A stretch of 64,000 bases of DNA. Origin: Lachnospiraceae bacterium. GTDB lineage: Bacteria; Bacillota; Clostridia; Lachnospirales; Lachnospiraceae. The notes beneath the pieces were generated by a model. That model searched no databases. It was not told where the DNA came from and worked only from the letters and a program-made list of their open reading frames with translations. Each line of letters begins with the position of its first letter. Within the stretch, counting starts at the first letter, position 1. The stretch covers positions 25,052 through 89,051 of the forward strand of contig JAFVAL010000005.1 in assembly GCA_017480565.1 (NCBI GenBank), given 5' to 3'. Both the position numbers and the translations under genes were made by a program. Positions 1 to 9,155 of this stretch are shown here, one piece after another.

Positions 1-23
1 AAATGATGGAAAGGGGGAGGATT

Positions 24-1145
24 ATGCCATTTCAGATCATTCGAGATGATATCATCCGCGTGCGGGCGGATGCGATCGTGAATACCGCAAATCCCAAACC
101 AGTGATCGGTGCAGGGACAGATGCGGCGATTTATCATGCGGCCGGGGCCGAGGAGCTGCTTGCGGCGCGGCAGAAGATTGGTGAGATTGCGCGCGGCGAG
201 GTGGCGGCGACGCCTGCATTTGCCTTGCCTGCGAGATACATTTTACACACGGTGGGACCGGTTTGGAGAGGCGGATCCGAAGGCGAATTTGCGGTCTTGG
301 CATCCTGCTACCGAAAGTCGCTTCTGCTTGCAAGGAAGCTTGGATGTGAAAGCATCGCATTTCCGCTCATTTCCTCCGGAACGTATGGATTTCCGAAGGA
401 TCAGGCGCTTCGCATTGCACTGAATGAGATTTCTGCTTTCTTAAAGGAAGATGACGCAGAGATGCAGGTGACGCTGGTTGTCTATGACAAGCGCGCGTTC
501 CAGCTCTCAGAGGAACTGGTTTCCGGCGTGCGGGCGTACATCGATGAGAATTATATCAGGGAGAAGCGAGAAGACTGGCTCCACTATGAGGAGATGGAGG
601 GGTATCAGAGGCGCAGGTGGGATGAGCTTGCCGAGTCTTCAATTCCTTATCATTCCGCGGGTTCTTCTGCCCCTTATAGTATGCCTAACATGGCGCAAAA
701 TGATGCAGCGGCCAAATCGGCGGAAAAGAAAAAACCTGCGTTTCACCTGCCAAAGCTTACGGGTAAAGCCAAAAAGCCTTCGGAGGATCCGTTTCAATTG
801 CGGGTGGGTGAGACGTTCCAGGAACGGCTGTTTCAGCTCATGAATGACCGCGGTGTCGAGGATGTGGAGGTCTATAAAAGAGCCAATCTTGACCGCAAAT
901 TGTTCTCAAAGATCCGCAGCAATCGCTTTTATAAGCCGGGGAAGCGCACGGCGGTATCGCTTGCGATCGCACTGGAGTTAAATCTGGATGAGACCGTGGA
1001 TCTGCTCTCCCGGGCAGAGCTTGCATTTTCCCCGAGCAGCAAGTTCGACTTGATTATCCGGTATTGCATCGAGCATGAGATCTATGACATGTATGAAATC
1101 AATGCGATTTTATTTGAGTACGATGAGATGCTTTTAGGTGCGTAA
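24..1145 (+). CDS. Macro-domain protein with C-terminal helical (HTH-like) domain
   Basis: 373 aa. Residues 1-170 are a macro domain, a fold that binds or hydrolyses ADP-ribose derivatives. The NTAN loop, the GAGTDAAI stretch and the second ligand loop LISSGTYGFP are visible. A low-complexity linker (about 200-255, Lys/Pro/Ser-rich) joins it to a helical C-terminal domain (about 260-373) with a repressor-like look (LDRKLFSKIRSN, KRTAVSLAIALELN). The start is the ATG at 24, 4 nt after AGGGGGAGG; an in-frame ATG at 3 lacks such a site. A VWA-domain gene follows. The ADP-ribose role is family knowledge and the HTH reading is inference. Confidence 0.85.
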   Translation: MPFQIIRDDIIRVRADAIVNTANPKPVIGAGTDAAIYHAAGAEELLAARQKIGEIARGEVAATPAFALPARYILHTVGPVWRGGSEGEFAVLASCYRKSLLLARKLGCESIAFPLISSGTYGFPKDQALRIALNEISAFLKEDDAEMQVTLVVYDKRAFQLSEELVSGVRAYIDENYIREKREDWLHYEEMEGYQRRRWDELAESSIPYHSAGSSAPYSMPNMAQNDAAAKSAEKKKPAFHLPKLTGKAKKPSEDPFQLRVGETFQERLFQLMNDRGVEDVEVYKRANLDRKLFSKIRSNRFYKPGKRTAVSLAIALELNLDETVDLLSRAELAFSPSSKFDLIIRYCIEHEIYDMYEINAILFEYDEMLLGA

Positions 1146-1210
1146 AATGCATTTTTGGCCTTTTTGAAAATGTCGCCTGACAAGCGACCATATCGAATTT
1201 GTTTTCTGTT

Positions 1211-1245
1211 AAGCTTGGTTCATCAGATGAAACCAAGCTTTTCTT
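1211..1245 (+). terminator. Hairpin terminator or attenuator between macro and VWA genes
   Basis: A perfect 10-bp inverted repeat, AAGCTTGGTT (1211-1220) and AACCAAGCTT (1231-1240), with a 10-nt loop, followed by TTCTT. It lies just upstream of the VWA ribosome site, so it may end the first transcript or reduce read-through. Confidence 0.55.
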
Positions 1246-1265
1246 AATGAAAGGAGAAAACGAAG

Positions 1266-1916
1266 ATGAAGAAGAATTTAACAGAACTTGTGATGATTTT
1301 AGACCGCAGCGGTTCGATGAGAGGACTGGAAGCCGACACGATTGGCGGATATAACGGGATGCTGGAGCAGCAGAAGAAGGAGAACGGGGAGGTGCTCGTC
1401 TCGACCTTGCTGTTTGATGACCGGATGGAAGTGATTCATGACCGCGTGCCGATCGATAAAGTGAAGCCGATCACGGAGCATGAGTACTACGTGCGTGGGT
1501 GCACGGCGCTTTTGGACGCGGTGGGCGGAGCCATCCATCACATCGGGAATGTACACAAGTATGCGAGGGAGGAAGATGTCCCGGAGAAGACCATCTTTAT
1601 CATCACAACCGATGGATATGAGAATGCGAGCCGTCAGTACACCTATGAGAAGGTGAAGCAGATGGTGGAGCATGAGAAGGAGAAGTACGGCTGGGAGTTC
1701 ATTTTCCTCGGTGCGAACATCGATGCGATCCAGACCGCGGCGCGTTTTGGTATCCATGAAGACCGCGCGGTGGATTATGTCTGCGACAGTGAGGGAACGG
1801 CGCTCAATTATGAGGTGATTTCTGAGACCGTGGCCGAGATGAGAAGGGCGCAGGCACCGATCGGAAGAAGCTGGAAGAGACGCATTGAGGCGGATCACAA
1901 GGCGAGAAAGAGATAA
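1266..1916 (+). CDS. VWA-domain protein
   Basis: 216 aa, almost wholly one von Willebrand factor A domain. The MIDAS metal site DRSGSM (DxSxS, D13/S15/S17) sits near the N-terminus, and the later site residues are a Thr in GCTALLDAV and an Asp in ITTDGYENAS. There is no signal peptide or membrane segment, so it is probably cytoplasmic. AAAGGAG precedes the ATG. Stand-alone VWA proteins of this size serve as metal-dependent protein-interaction modules. The tail is basic (RSWKRRIEADHKARKR). Pairing with the upstream macro-domain gene suggests a shared, still undefined role. Confidence 0.85.
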   Translation: MKKNLTELVMILDRSGSMRGLEADTIGGYNGMLEQQKKENGEVLVSTLLFDDRMEVIHDRVPIDKVKPITEHEYYVRGCTALLDAVGGAIHHIGNVHKYAREEDVPEKTIFIITTDGYENASRQYTYEKVKQMVEHEKEKYGWEFIFLGANIDAIQTAARFGIHEDRAVDYVCDSEGTALNYEVISETVAEMRRAQAPIGRSWKRRIEADHKARKR

Positions 1917-1972
1917 GTGCGAGAGTCTTCGGTGCTGCGTCTGTTTGTGAAAAGTTGATGAATTTTGTGCCG

Positions 1973-1994
1973 GGACCGTCTTTTCGGGCGGTCC
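1973..1994 (+). terminator. Hairpin downstream of VWA gene
   Basis: GGACCGTC (1973-1980) pairs with GGCGGTCC (1987-1994) around TTTTCG, 8 bp with one T-G pair. The U-tract is poor (TGTTCACGTTT), so termination strength is uncertain. Confidence 0.4.
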
Positions 1995-2079
1995 TGTTCA
2001 CGTTTCGCACACATTTCCTGCGTACAATGAGGACGTTGAATGTGAGGGGTGTTCTGATGAAGACGGAGGAGATAGAAAC

Positions 2080-4248
2080 GTGAAGAAGAGATGGATGACT
2101 GTGGTGCTCATTGCAGTGCTGGTACTTTCCGGGTGTGGCAAAACAAAGCTTCCGGCTACGGGCGAGGATGTGGCAAAGACGGAGACAACCACACAGAAGC
2201 AGACGACAGAGCAGGAAGTGACGACGCTTGCGGATCCTTCTGCGGGACAGAGCGTCTCGACCGGTGATTTTATGATCAGCGGTGGGACTGTGAGTGTGGA
2301 TGGCTCTACATTTACGATCACATCAGCGGGTGAATATACGCTGACAGGGACGCTCACAGACGGTCAGGTGATCGTGAAGGCAGGAGAGGATGACAAGGTC
2401 GTCCTGGTGCTTGACGGCGCGAGCATCACGTCTGCGGCGGGTGCACCGATTCTTTCCGTCAGTGCGGATACGGTGGAAGTGTCTGCGGCAGAAGGAAGCT
2501 ACAATGAGGTGACAGATGCCAGAGATGCATCCGTGGCCGATGCAGAGAATTATGACGGGGCGATCTATGCGGATTGCGACCTGAAACTCACCGGAGCAGG
2601 GACGCTGGTGGTAACGAGTAGTTATGAGAACGGTGTGAAGTCCAAGGACGATGTCACGATCAAGGATCTGACACTGAAGGTGACCGCACCTGGCAATGCG
2701 GTGAAGGGAAATGATTCCGTGAAGATCAAGTCCGGCAAGGTGATCTTGGTTTCCACGGGTTCCGATGCGATTAAGACCTCCAATTCGGATGTGTCTAAAA
2801 AAGGAAATCAGAAGGGGAGCATCACGATCGAGGGCGGACAAGTGGATCTCTATGCAGCCTGCGACGGGATCGACGCGGCTTATGATGTCAACGTGAGCGG
2901 AGAAGATACCGCCCTCAACATCTTTACAGCGAGCTACTCTTCGGAGAGTGGAGAGGTCTCCGTCGGGGAAGACTTTTATCTTGTGATTCCAAAGAGTCTC
3001 TATTCTGATCAATATGACTATTATGCTTATTTCTATCATGATTCTGATGGCACATGGATAAAAAGCACTTATGAGACAATGGTCTACAGCGGTAGAAATG
3101 CAAGCTACTATGGCATGGCCTTAAAGAAGCCGGCAGGCTATGCTTCCCTTGCGGTTTATGCAGTCAAGAGTGGTGAGGAACCTAGTTTTGAGAGCTTTAT
3201 TGCAAGCACCGAAGGCGAGACGATCAATGCCTCAATGAATGCATTTGTCATCACGGGGCAGTCCGGGGATACATTTTCCGGAGACTGGGCACAGCTGACG
3301 AATGATGACGAACGCGGCGGCTCAAGTTCGAATAAGACATCGTACTCTTCGAAAGGCATCAAAGCTGCGAACGAGGTACTGCTCTGCGGAGGAACCATCA
3401 CGATCTATGCGATGGATGACGGTGTGCATGCGAATGAGGGGGATGCCCTCGATAACGGTGAGAAAGGCGCGGGCAATGTCACGGTATCTGGCACGACGAA
3501 ACTGCAAGTGACGGCTGCGGACGATGGCATTCACGCGGACAATACACTCACGATTGATCTTGCGCAGAGCGGATCTTTAAAGATCGTGGATTCTCACGAG
3601 GGCCTTGAGGCAAATGTAATTCACATCGTGGATGGCATGGTAAGTGTCTACGGAGATGACGACGGGATGAATGCGTGTGCCGGGGATAGCAGGCCACTCA
3701 TTCAGATCGATGGCGGTACCGTGACCGTGAGGACGCCTTCCGGGGATACGGACGCGATCGATTCGAACGGGAATTTCGTAATGACCGGTGGAGATGTGCT
3801 GGTGTTAGGCGGCTCTTCTTCCGGCAATATGGCGGGCTCTGTCGATGTGGACGGGACGATTCAGGTAACCGGTGGTACGATCGTTGCACTGGGAGGAATC
3901 TGCGAGACGCCGGAGAGCGGCTCGGTCAATACCTATGTAAGCAGCGGAACGCAGTTTGCTGCGGGTAGTTATGCCCTAGTCGATAGCAACAATCAAGTAC
4001 TTTGGGTGTTTACAACGGAGGAAACTTACAGCTCGATTTGGATCGCCTCGGATCAGCTTACACTGGGTGATTTTTATGCAGTAACTTATAATGGAAGTGA
4101 GTTGCTATCCTGGACGCAGAGCTCATCACTGGAAGGCTCTTCCGGCAACTGGGGAGGCGGTTTTGGCGGCCCCGGCGGAGGAATGCCCGGAGGTGTGGGA
4201 GGTAATCCCGGTGGCATGGGCCGTCCTGGCGGAGGGCACAGACCGTAA
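2080..4248 (+). CDS. Carbohydrate-binding-domain lipoprotein (DUF4353-like)
   Basis: 722 aa, starting at a GTG 10 nt after GGAGG. The N-terminus is a lipoprotein signal with lipobox LSGC, so the mature protein begins at Cys19 and is anchored outside the membrane. A Thr/Glu linker follows. Most of the chain is repeated short beta strands of the GG-x-V/I-x-V/I-T/S type with DGI/DGM/DGV turns, as in parallel beta-helix proteins annotated as carbohydrate-binding domain-containing. The last 40 residues are Gly/Pro-rich (GGGFGGPGGGMPGG), common in this family. Sugar binding at the cell surface is family-level inference; no catalytic motif was recognised. Confidence 0.75.
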   Translation: MKKRWMTVVLIAVLVLSGCGKTKLPATGEDVAKTETTTQKQTTEQEVTTLADPSAGQSVSTGDFMISGGTVSVDGSTFTITSAGEYTLTGTLTDGQVIVKAGEDDKVVLVLDGASITSAAGAPILSVSADTVEVSAAEGSYNEVTDARDASVADAENYDGAIYADCDLKLTGAGTLVVTSSYENGVKSKDDVTIKDLTLKVTAPGNAVKGNDSVKIKSGKVILVSTGSDAIKTSNSDVSKKGNQKGSITIEGGQVDLYAACDGIDAAYDVNVSGEDTALNIFTASYSSESGEVSVGEDFYLVIPKSLYSDQYDYYAYFYHDSDGTWIKSTYETMVYSGRNASYYGMALKKPAGYASLAVYAVKSGEEPSFESFIASTEGETINASMNAFVITGQSGDTFSGDWAQLTNDDERGGSSSNKTSYSSKGIKAANEVLLCGGTITIYAMDDGVHANEGDALDNGEKGAGNVTVSGTTKLQVTAADDGIHADNTLTIDLAQSGSLKIVDSHEGLEANVIHIVDGMVSVYGDDDGMNACAGDSRPLIQIDGGTVTVRTPSGDTDAIDSNGNFVMTGGDVLVLGGSSSGNMAGSVDVDGTIQVTGGTIVALGGICETPESGSVNTYVSSGTQFAAGSYALVDSNNQVLWVFTTEETYSSIWIASDQLTLGDFYAVTYNGSELLSWTQSSSLEGSSGNWGGGFGGPGGGMPGGVGGNPGGMGRPGGGHRP

Positions 4249-4257
4249 TGAATCATA

Positions 4258-4291
4258 AAGGGCACGAAGTGCAGATGCGCTCCGTGCCCTT
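4258..4291. terminator. Bidirectional terminator between convergent genes
   Basis: AAGGGCACG (4258-4266) pairs with CGTGCCCTT (4283-4291). It lies between the plus-strand lipoprotein gene and the minus-strand gene ending at 4485. T-rich sequence flanks both sides. Confidence 0.65.
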
Positions 4292-4484
4292 CCTGCTTCT
4301 TAACCGAACTTTTCGCAGGGAAAGTTTTTTCAGCCATGTTTCCGATCACAGAAACTAGATCACCCTTGTCTGACCTTGGACTTTTTATCATAACCGATAA
4401 CAGATAGAATAACAAATAACGGACAATCCTTGGACAAAACTTCGAAAAAAGCGATGGCAAACAAGGCTGACGGAATGAATTCCA

Positions 4485-4985
4485 TTACAGGTCAATCTCC
4501 ATCAGTTCCGTCTGGTTCAGCTTATCAAGCGCAAGCTGTGCGCGGTTTAACTCATCGGATACCGCCGCGAGGTCTGCCTTGACCTTCTCCGGATCGTAGT
4601 TGGTGTATTCGTACTCGATCAGGGCACCGCCGTTGGTAGAAAGACGGTTCTTCGGGAGTACATTTGCCATGTAGGCGAGACGATTCTTGCATTCGGAAAG
4701 CTGAGGAATGTAGACAAGCATCTGATCGACGGTCAGATCAAAGCCTTCTACCACGTGTGTGGTGTTAAAGACGTTGATCGCGTGCTTGATCTTGCGCACT
4801 TTAGCCTGCAGATCACGAAGTGCCTGTTGTGTCTGATCATAGTCGTAGGCAGGACGCGCGCTCTCAAGATCCTCGTTGGTCGCAGCGATAAAAGTGCGGC
4901 TCATGGATTCATTTGCCACCAGAAGGCGGTAGTCTTCCTGCAGCTGTTTTAATAGTTTATTTGCCTGAGCAGATGTATATAACAT
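4485..4985 (-). CDS. Hypothetical coiled-coil protein (DIP1984/DUF6847-like)
   Basis: 166 aa, soluble and mostly helical, with no signal peptide. The central INVFNTTH segment and the surrounding helices recall the small DIP1984/septicolysin-like proteins (INRTN motif), but this is a weak memory-based match. Two helical hairpins (about 1-60 and 125-160) could form coiled coils. GGAGG lies just upstream of the ATG on the minus strand. No functional residue could be named and the neighbours give no clear clue. Confidence 0.65.
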   Translation of the reverse strand: MLYTSAQANKLLKQLQEDYRLLVANESMSRTFIAATNEDLESARPAYDYDQTQQALRDLQAKVRKIKHAINVFNTTHVVEGFDLTVDQMLVYIPQLSECKNRLAYMANVLPKNRLSTNGGALIEYEYTNYDPEKVKADLAAVSDELNRAQLALDKLNQTELMEIDL

Positions 4986-5086
4986 AAGTGTATTCCTCCG
5001 TAGATGATTTCTTGTTTTATCATACTCATTTGCCCGGAACTTTGCAAGAACTTGAAAGTATAATGGTGGTGCGAACGAGAGTTTTA

Positions 5087-5095
5087 TGGTATGAT
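5087..5095 (+). promoter_or_regulatory. Extended -10 promoter for nucleoside hydrolase
   Basis: TGGTATGAT is an extended -10 box (TGn plus TATGAT), 35 nt before the chosen start. No good -35 is visible, as is common for extended -10 promoters. Confidence 0.5.
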
Positions 5096-5129
5096 ATACA
5101 CTATCATAGATTTAGGAGTGAAAACCATA

Positions 5130-6074
5130 ATGGAAGATAGAATCAAGATTATTCTGGACGGAGATCCCGGACACGACGATGCGGTGAACTTTATCCTGGC
5201 GTTGGGAAACCCGAAGTTTGAGGTGCTTGGCATTACCACGGTGGCGGGCAATCAGACGCTTGAGAACACCACGAGAAATGCGCTCAATATTGTACAGTAT
5301 CTGGATGTGGATACGAAGGTGTACCGCGGCTGTGCGCAGGGCATGGTCAGGAAGCACATTCCGGCGGGCGACATTCACGGGAAGAGTGGTATGGACGGTC
5401 CGGTCTTTGGGCCGTTAACACGTGCGATCGTGAGAAAACATGCGGTGAACTTTATCGTGGATACGCTGTTGGAAGCGGAGGAGCCGATCACGCTGGTGCC
5501 GACAGGACCGCTCACCAACATCGCAATGGCGATCCGGATGGAGCCGAGAATTCTGCCGAAGATCGCGCAGATCGTGCTTATGGGTGGCTGCTATCAGTTG
5601 GGCAACCGCACCCCGGCAGCGGAATTTAACATCTATGATGACCCGGAAGCCGCGCACGTTGTCTTTACCTGCCAACGCCCGGTCACGATGATCGGTCTGG
5701 ATGTTTCGCGCAAATGTCTTTGCACGCCGCAGATCATCGACCGGATGGAGAAGATCGACAACAAGGCGTCGAAGCTGTTCGTGGATCTGATGCGGTTCTT
5801 CTCAAAGACCCAGAAAGAGGTGTACGGCTGGGAAGGCGGTCCATTACATGATCCGCTGACGATCGCATATCTGATCGATCCGTCCGTGCTCACGGTCAAG
5901 CCGATGTATGTCGAGATCGACCACGGATGCTACGGACCGAGCTACGGGCGCACCAACTGTGACTTTTTCGGCAGAACCGCGAAGGGAAAAGAGCCGAATG
6001 CGGATGTTGCGATCGATGTGGATGTGGAGAAGTTCTGGAACATCATCGAGGATGGACTTCGTGCCTATTCCTAA
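5130..6074 (+). CDS. Inosine-uridine-type nucleoside hydrolase
   Basis: 314 aa. It hydrolyses the N-glycosidic bond of ribonucleosides to base plus ribose, in the cytoplasm. The calcium and ribose site DGDPGHDDAVN (D10, D12, D16, D17) is intact. So are GPLTNIA, the NIYDDPEAA segment and the C-terminal HDPLTIAYL carrying the conserved His-Asp. The length is normal for the family. AGGAG sits 11 nt before the ATG at 5130; an upstream in-frame ATG at 5091 falls on the promoter -10 and is rejected. The CcdA-TlpA gene starts 25 bp downstream and may be cotranscribed. Base preference cannot be read from the sequence. Confidence 0.93.
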   Translation: MEDRIKIILDGDPGHDDAVNFILALGNPKFEVLGITTVAGNQTLENTTRNALNIVQYLDVDTKVYRGCAQGMVRKHIPAGDIHGKSGMDGPVFGPLTRAIVRKHAVNFIVDTLLEAEEPITLVPTGPLTNIAMAIRMEPRILPKIAQIVLMGGCYQLGNRTPAAEFNIYDDPEAAHVVFTCQRPVTMIGLDVSRKCLCTPQIIDRMEKIDNKASKLFVDLMRFFSKTQKEVYGWEGGPLHDPLTIAYLIDPSVLTVKPMYVEIDHGCYGPSYGRTNCDFFGRTAKGKEPNADVAIDVDVEKFWNIIEDGLRAYS

Positions 6075-6098
6075 AGAATGGATTGAAATAGGGAAGAT

Positions 6099-7436
6099 AT
6101 GAATGGTTTAGATGTTGGTACCGGAATCTCGGTGGTTTCGGTGTTTGTACAAGGGCTTTTGAGCTTTTTCTCTCCCTGCGTGCTTCCGTTATTACCGGTT
6201 TATATCGGATATTTATCTGGTGGAACACTTTCGAGAAATGAAGAAGGAACGATGGTCTACGACCGTAGAAAAGTAATGCTAAATACATGCTTTTTCGTGC
6301 TTGGAATCGCAGCGGCCTTCTTTATTCTTGGGCTGGGATTTTCGGCTCTTGGCGTATTCTTTCGCAGCAATCAGACGTTATTTGCACGCATCGGCGGTGT
6401 GATCGTGATTCTCTTTGGGCTGTACCAGCTGGGTGTCTTTGGCACGATCGGCGCGCTCGCCGGCGAGAGGAAACTGCCGATCTCGGTGGAGAAGGCAGGC
6501 ATGTCTCCGATCACCGCGCTTTTGATGGGCTTTGCGTTTAGCTTTGGCTGGACGCCGTGCGTCGGACCGGTCTTATCGAGTGTCCTTCTGATGGCTTCGA
6601 CGGCCAAGACGAGCGCAGCAGGCTTTCTGCTTATCGGTGTCTACACCTTCGGATTTGTCCTGCCATTTCTGGCAGCAGGCTTCTTTACGACCGCAATTTT
6701 AGGCTTTTTCGGGAAGCATAAGAATGTCGTGCGCTACACCGCAAAGATTGGCGGTATCTTGTTGATCATCATGGGTCTAATGATGGTGACCGGGAAAATG
6801 AATTCGATTAGTTCGTATCTGTCGGAGATCTCCGGGAATAGTACGAAACAGGAAGTGACGACGCAGGAGACGACGACGATCCTGGAAGAAGAGACCACGA
6901 AGAGCGAAGAGACAGAGACGACACAGAGCGAAGAGACAACCACCGAGCAGGAGGCGGAGACCGAAGAAGAAACCGAAGAAGAATCGGAGGAAGCGCAGGT
7001 CTACGCTGCGCCTGAATTTTCGCTGGTGGATCAGTACGGTGTGACGCATTCCATCGCAGACTACCGGGGCAAGGTCATTTTCCTGAACTTCTGGGCGACC
7101 TGGTGCCCGCCGTGTCGGGAGGAGATGCCTTACATTCAGCAAATCTATGAGGAGATTTTAGAGTCCGGCAGAGAGGACGTGGTGATCTTAAGCGTAGCTG
7201 GCCCCGGCTGGGGAAGAGAAGTGGACACGGCAGGAGTTGCGGCGTTCATGGAGGAGAACGGCTACACCTACCCTTGCCTGATGGATGAGGAATGGACCGC
7301 GATGAATGACTATTACATCACGGCCTTCCCGACCACCTTTATGATCGATGTCGATGGCAATCTCTACGGCTATGTCACCGGAGGGATCACCAAGGACATC
7401 ATGTGGAGCATCATTGAACAGACGCTCGAGAGATAA
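6099..7436 (+). CDS. CcdA-TlpA fusion, membrane thiol redox protein
   Basis: 445 aa. The N-terminal half (about 8-235) is a CcdA-type membrane domain that moves electrons across the membrane, with the two conserved cysteine motifs SFFSPCVLPLLP and FGWTPCVGP. A Thr/Glu-rich linker (about 240-300) leads to an extracytoplasmic thioredoxin-like TlpA/ResA domain with active site WCPPC (Cys336, Cys339). In many bacteria these are separate proteins; here membrane donor and external thiol reductase are one chain. The likely role is reducing disulfides outside the membrane. The 3' end overlaps the convergent ABC-F gene by 26 bp. Confidence 0.92.
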   Translation: MNGLDVGTGISVVSVFVQGLLSFFSPCVLPLLPVYIGYLSGGTLSRNEEGTMVYDRRKVMLNTCFFVLGIAAAFFILGLGFSALGVFFRSNQTLFARIGGVIVILFGLYQLGVFGTIGALAGERKLPISVEKAGMSPITALLMGFAFSFGWTPCVGPVLSSVLLMASTAKTSAAGFLLIGVYTFGFVLPFLAAGFFTTAILGFFGKHKNVVRYTAKIGGILLIIMGLMMVTGKMNSISSYLSEISGNSTKQEVTTQETTTILEEETTKSEETETTQSEETTTEQEAETEEETEEESEEAQVYAAPEFSLVDQYGVTHSIADYRGKVIFLNFWATWCPPCREEMPYIQQIYEEILESGREDVVILSVAGPGWGREVDTAGVAAFMEENGYTYPCLMDEEWTAMNDYYITAFPTTFMIDVDGNLYGYVTGGITKDIMWSIIEQTLER

Positions 7437-8958
7437 GCCCGTTCGGGGTAAGTTCATAAATCGTATCACAGACTTCTTCGATGTATTTGCGATCATGCGA
7501 GATGCTTAGGATCGCACCGGAGAAGTCTTTTAATATGCCCCGAATCTGCGGGCCGGAGAGCGGGGAGAAGTTTCTCGTCGGCTCGTCCAAGACGAGGACA
7601 TCTGCCTCGGAGAGGCTCATTTTCAGAAGTAGGATCTTGGCTTTTTGCCCGCCGGAGAGCTCTGCGATCGGATGCAGCATCTCATCGGCCGTGTATTTCA
7701 TCGCACCGAGATAGGTGCGTACCATCGTGATCTCGTCTTTGTCGCCGGAAGGCGCGAGGTAGTCGATCGGGGTCTCGTTCATTGCCAGCAGATCCTCGTA
7801 ATTTTGCGGCATGTAGCAGACCTTTAGGTTGTCTTTCTCGTGCAAGGTTTCGACAATCTGCCTTAAAAACGTGGTTTTGCCGACCCCATTTCTTCCGATG
7901 ATGCAGACCTTCTTCGGGCCTCGCACCTGCAGGAAAATGTCTCTGGCAAGCACAGTTTTACCGTCCGGGGCGGTCAAAACCGGTTCCTGAAATTCGATGA
8001 CGGTCTTGCCTGCAGGCATCGCGATCTGGCGGTCAAAACGGATCGTGATCGCAGTTTCTTCCTCGGGATATTCGGTCATCTGCGCATGCTCGCGCTCGTA
8101 GCGTCGCTCCAGGGCAATGACCTTTGCCATGCGGCGTTTTAGGAGATAGCCGCCGTGTGGGTCACCCCGTGAGATCGTGTTTTGCTGATGCTCCACGATC
8201 TGTTCGATGCGCTGGAAGCGCTCCATCGCTTTCTTTTCTTCGCGCCTTTCGCTACCTGCTAACTGTGCCTGCTTGGCAAATGCATCCGCCCGTTCTTTGC
8301 GAAACTGCAAGAAGGGGACATTCGCGATCGTAGCCCGCGGCAGTGTTTTCCTGCGCAGTTGTTCCAACAAAATGACGCGGTTGGCCGTGCGCTCGATGAG
8401 CGTCTCATCGGGGGAGATGAAAAGCACCGCACCGGGGAAAGAAAGGATCATTTCTTCCATCCAGGAGAGCGTCTCCAGATCGATGTCGTTGGAGGGCTCA
8501 TCGAGAAGCAAGATGTCCGGGCGTGCGAGCAAAAGCGCAGCCATTTGCACCTTGATGCGTTCCCCGCCAGAGAGGGTTCCCATGCGCTGCTCAGAGTAAT
8601 AAAAGTCAGCAGGCAGACCCAGTTTTGCGGCCATCACGCGAAGTTCCGAGGCATCGCAAACCTCGAACGTCTCATGTTTTAGAAAATACTCGTAGACCGA
8701 CAAGTCTTGCTCGGAAGCCGGCAGTTCCTGCGGCAGATACGCGAGCTTCTCGCCCTGATCGGTGCGGGTCCCTTCGGCATCGATATAATCTGCAATCAGT
8801 TCCGGATCATAGATCCACTTTAAGAGCGTGGACTTTCCGTTGCCTTCCTCGCCGATGATCACGGCCTTGTCGCCTGCATTTAAAACAAAAGTAAAATCGG
8901 AGAGGATCGTCCGGAGATCCTTCCTGTGCGTTAGAGTCAAATGAGATATCTGTAACAT
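7411..8958 (-). CDS. ABC-F family ATPase (ribosome-associated, possible antibiotic protection)
   Basis: 515 aa with two ATPase cassettes and no membrane segments. Cassette 1 has GEEGNGKST, signature LSGGERIK and Walker B ILLLDEPSNDID. Cassette 2 has GRNGVGKTT, LSGGQKAKI and VLVLDEPTRNFSPLSGPQIR. A charged helical linker (about 240-300) lies between them, as in ABC-F proteins that act on the ribosome. The RNFSPLS variant is familiar from Firmicutes ABC-F proteins. The start is the ATG at 8958 after AAAGGACGG; an in-frame upstream ATG at 9015 lacks such a site. A leader of about 190 nt with a tiny SD-preceded open frame precedes it, so drug-induced expression is possible. Substrate class cannot be told from sequence alone. 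Confidence 0.88.
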   Translation of the reverse strand: MLQISHLTLTHRKDLRTILSDFTFVLNAGDKAVIIGEEGNGKSTLLKWIYDPELIADYIDAEGTRTDQGEKLAYLPQELPASEQDLSVYEYFLKHETFEVCDASELRVMAAKLGLPADFYYSEQRMGTLSGGERIKVQMAALLLARPDILLLDEPSNDIDLETLSWMEEMILSFPGAVLFISPDETLIERTANRVILLEQLRRKTLPRATIANVPFLQFRKERADAFAKQAQLAGSERREEKKAMERFQRIEQIVEHQQNTISRGDPHGGYLLKRRMAKVIALERRYEREHAQMTEYPEEETAITIRFDRQIAMPAGKTVIEFQEPVLTAPDGKTVLARDIFLQVRGPKKVCIIGRNGVGKTTFLRQIVETLHEKDNLKVCYMPQNYEDLLAMNETPIDYLAPSGDKDEITMVRTYLGAMKYTADEMLHPIAELSGGQKAKILLLKMSLSEADVLVLDEPTRNFSPLSGPQIRGILKDFSGAILSISHDRKYIEEVCDTIYELTPNGLISRASVQ

Positions 8959-9093
8959 AAAGTCACCGTCCTTTATCAAAACGCGCGCACAAAAAAAACA
9001 CCCAAGAATAGACAAAGCCTAGTCCCAGATCTCAATTCCGTGCGCACAAAGAAAACCCTGATGGGTCATAAAACTTGTTGCGTTGCGGAATGA

Positions 9094-9108
9094 TTATCTT
9101 GTGAACAT
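9094..9108 (-). CDS. Possible 4-residue leader peptide (MFTR) of ABC-F gene
   Basis: On the minus strand ATG TTC ACA AGA TAA encodes MFTR. It is preceded by AGGGG (9116-9120) at a 7-nt spacing and lies about 40 nt after the predicted transcript start, 135 nt before the ABC-F ATG. Very short leader peptides control several ABC-F and erm genes by ribosome stalling. Here this is inference from position and ribosome site only. Confidence 0.35.
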   Translation of the reverse strand: MFTR

Positions 9109-9155
9109 GGCCTTACCCCTGCACAACTGTGCCCTTTCTTTGATGTTCTTGTCTG

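Noticed and set aside
2323-3039. 238-codon minus-strand frame inside the carbohydrate-binding lipoprotein gene
   Set aside because: His/Ile/Arg-rich translation with no family features, no ribosome site, fully antisense to a clear gene.
5091-5129. Earlier ATG start for the nucleoside hydrolase
   Set aside because: The ATG is part of the extended -10 box TGGTATGAT; the family N-terminus and AGGAG site support 5130.
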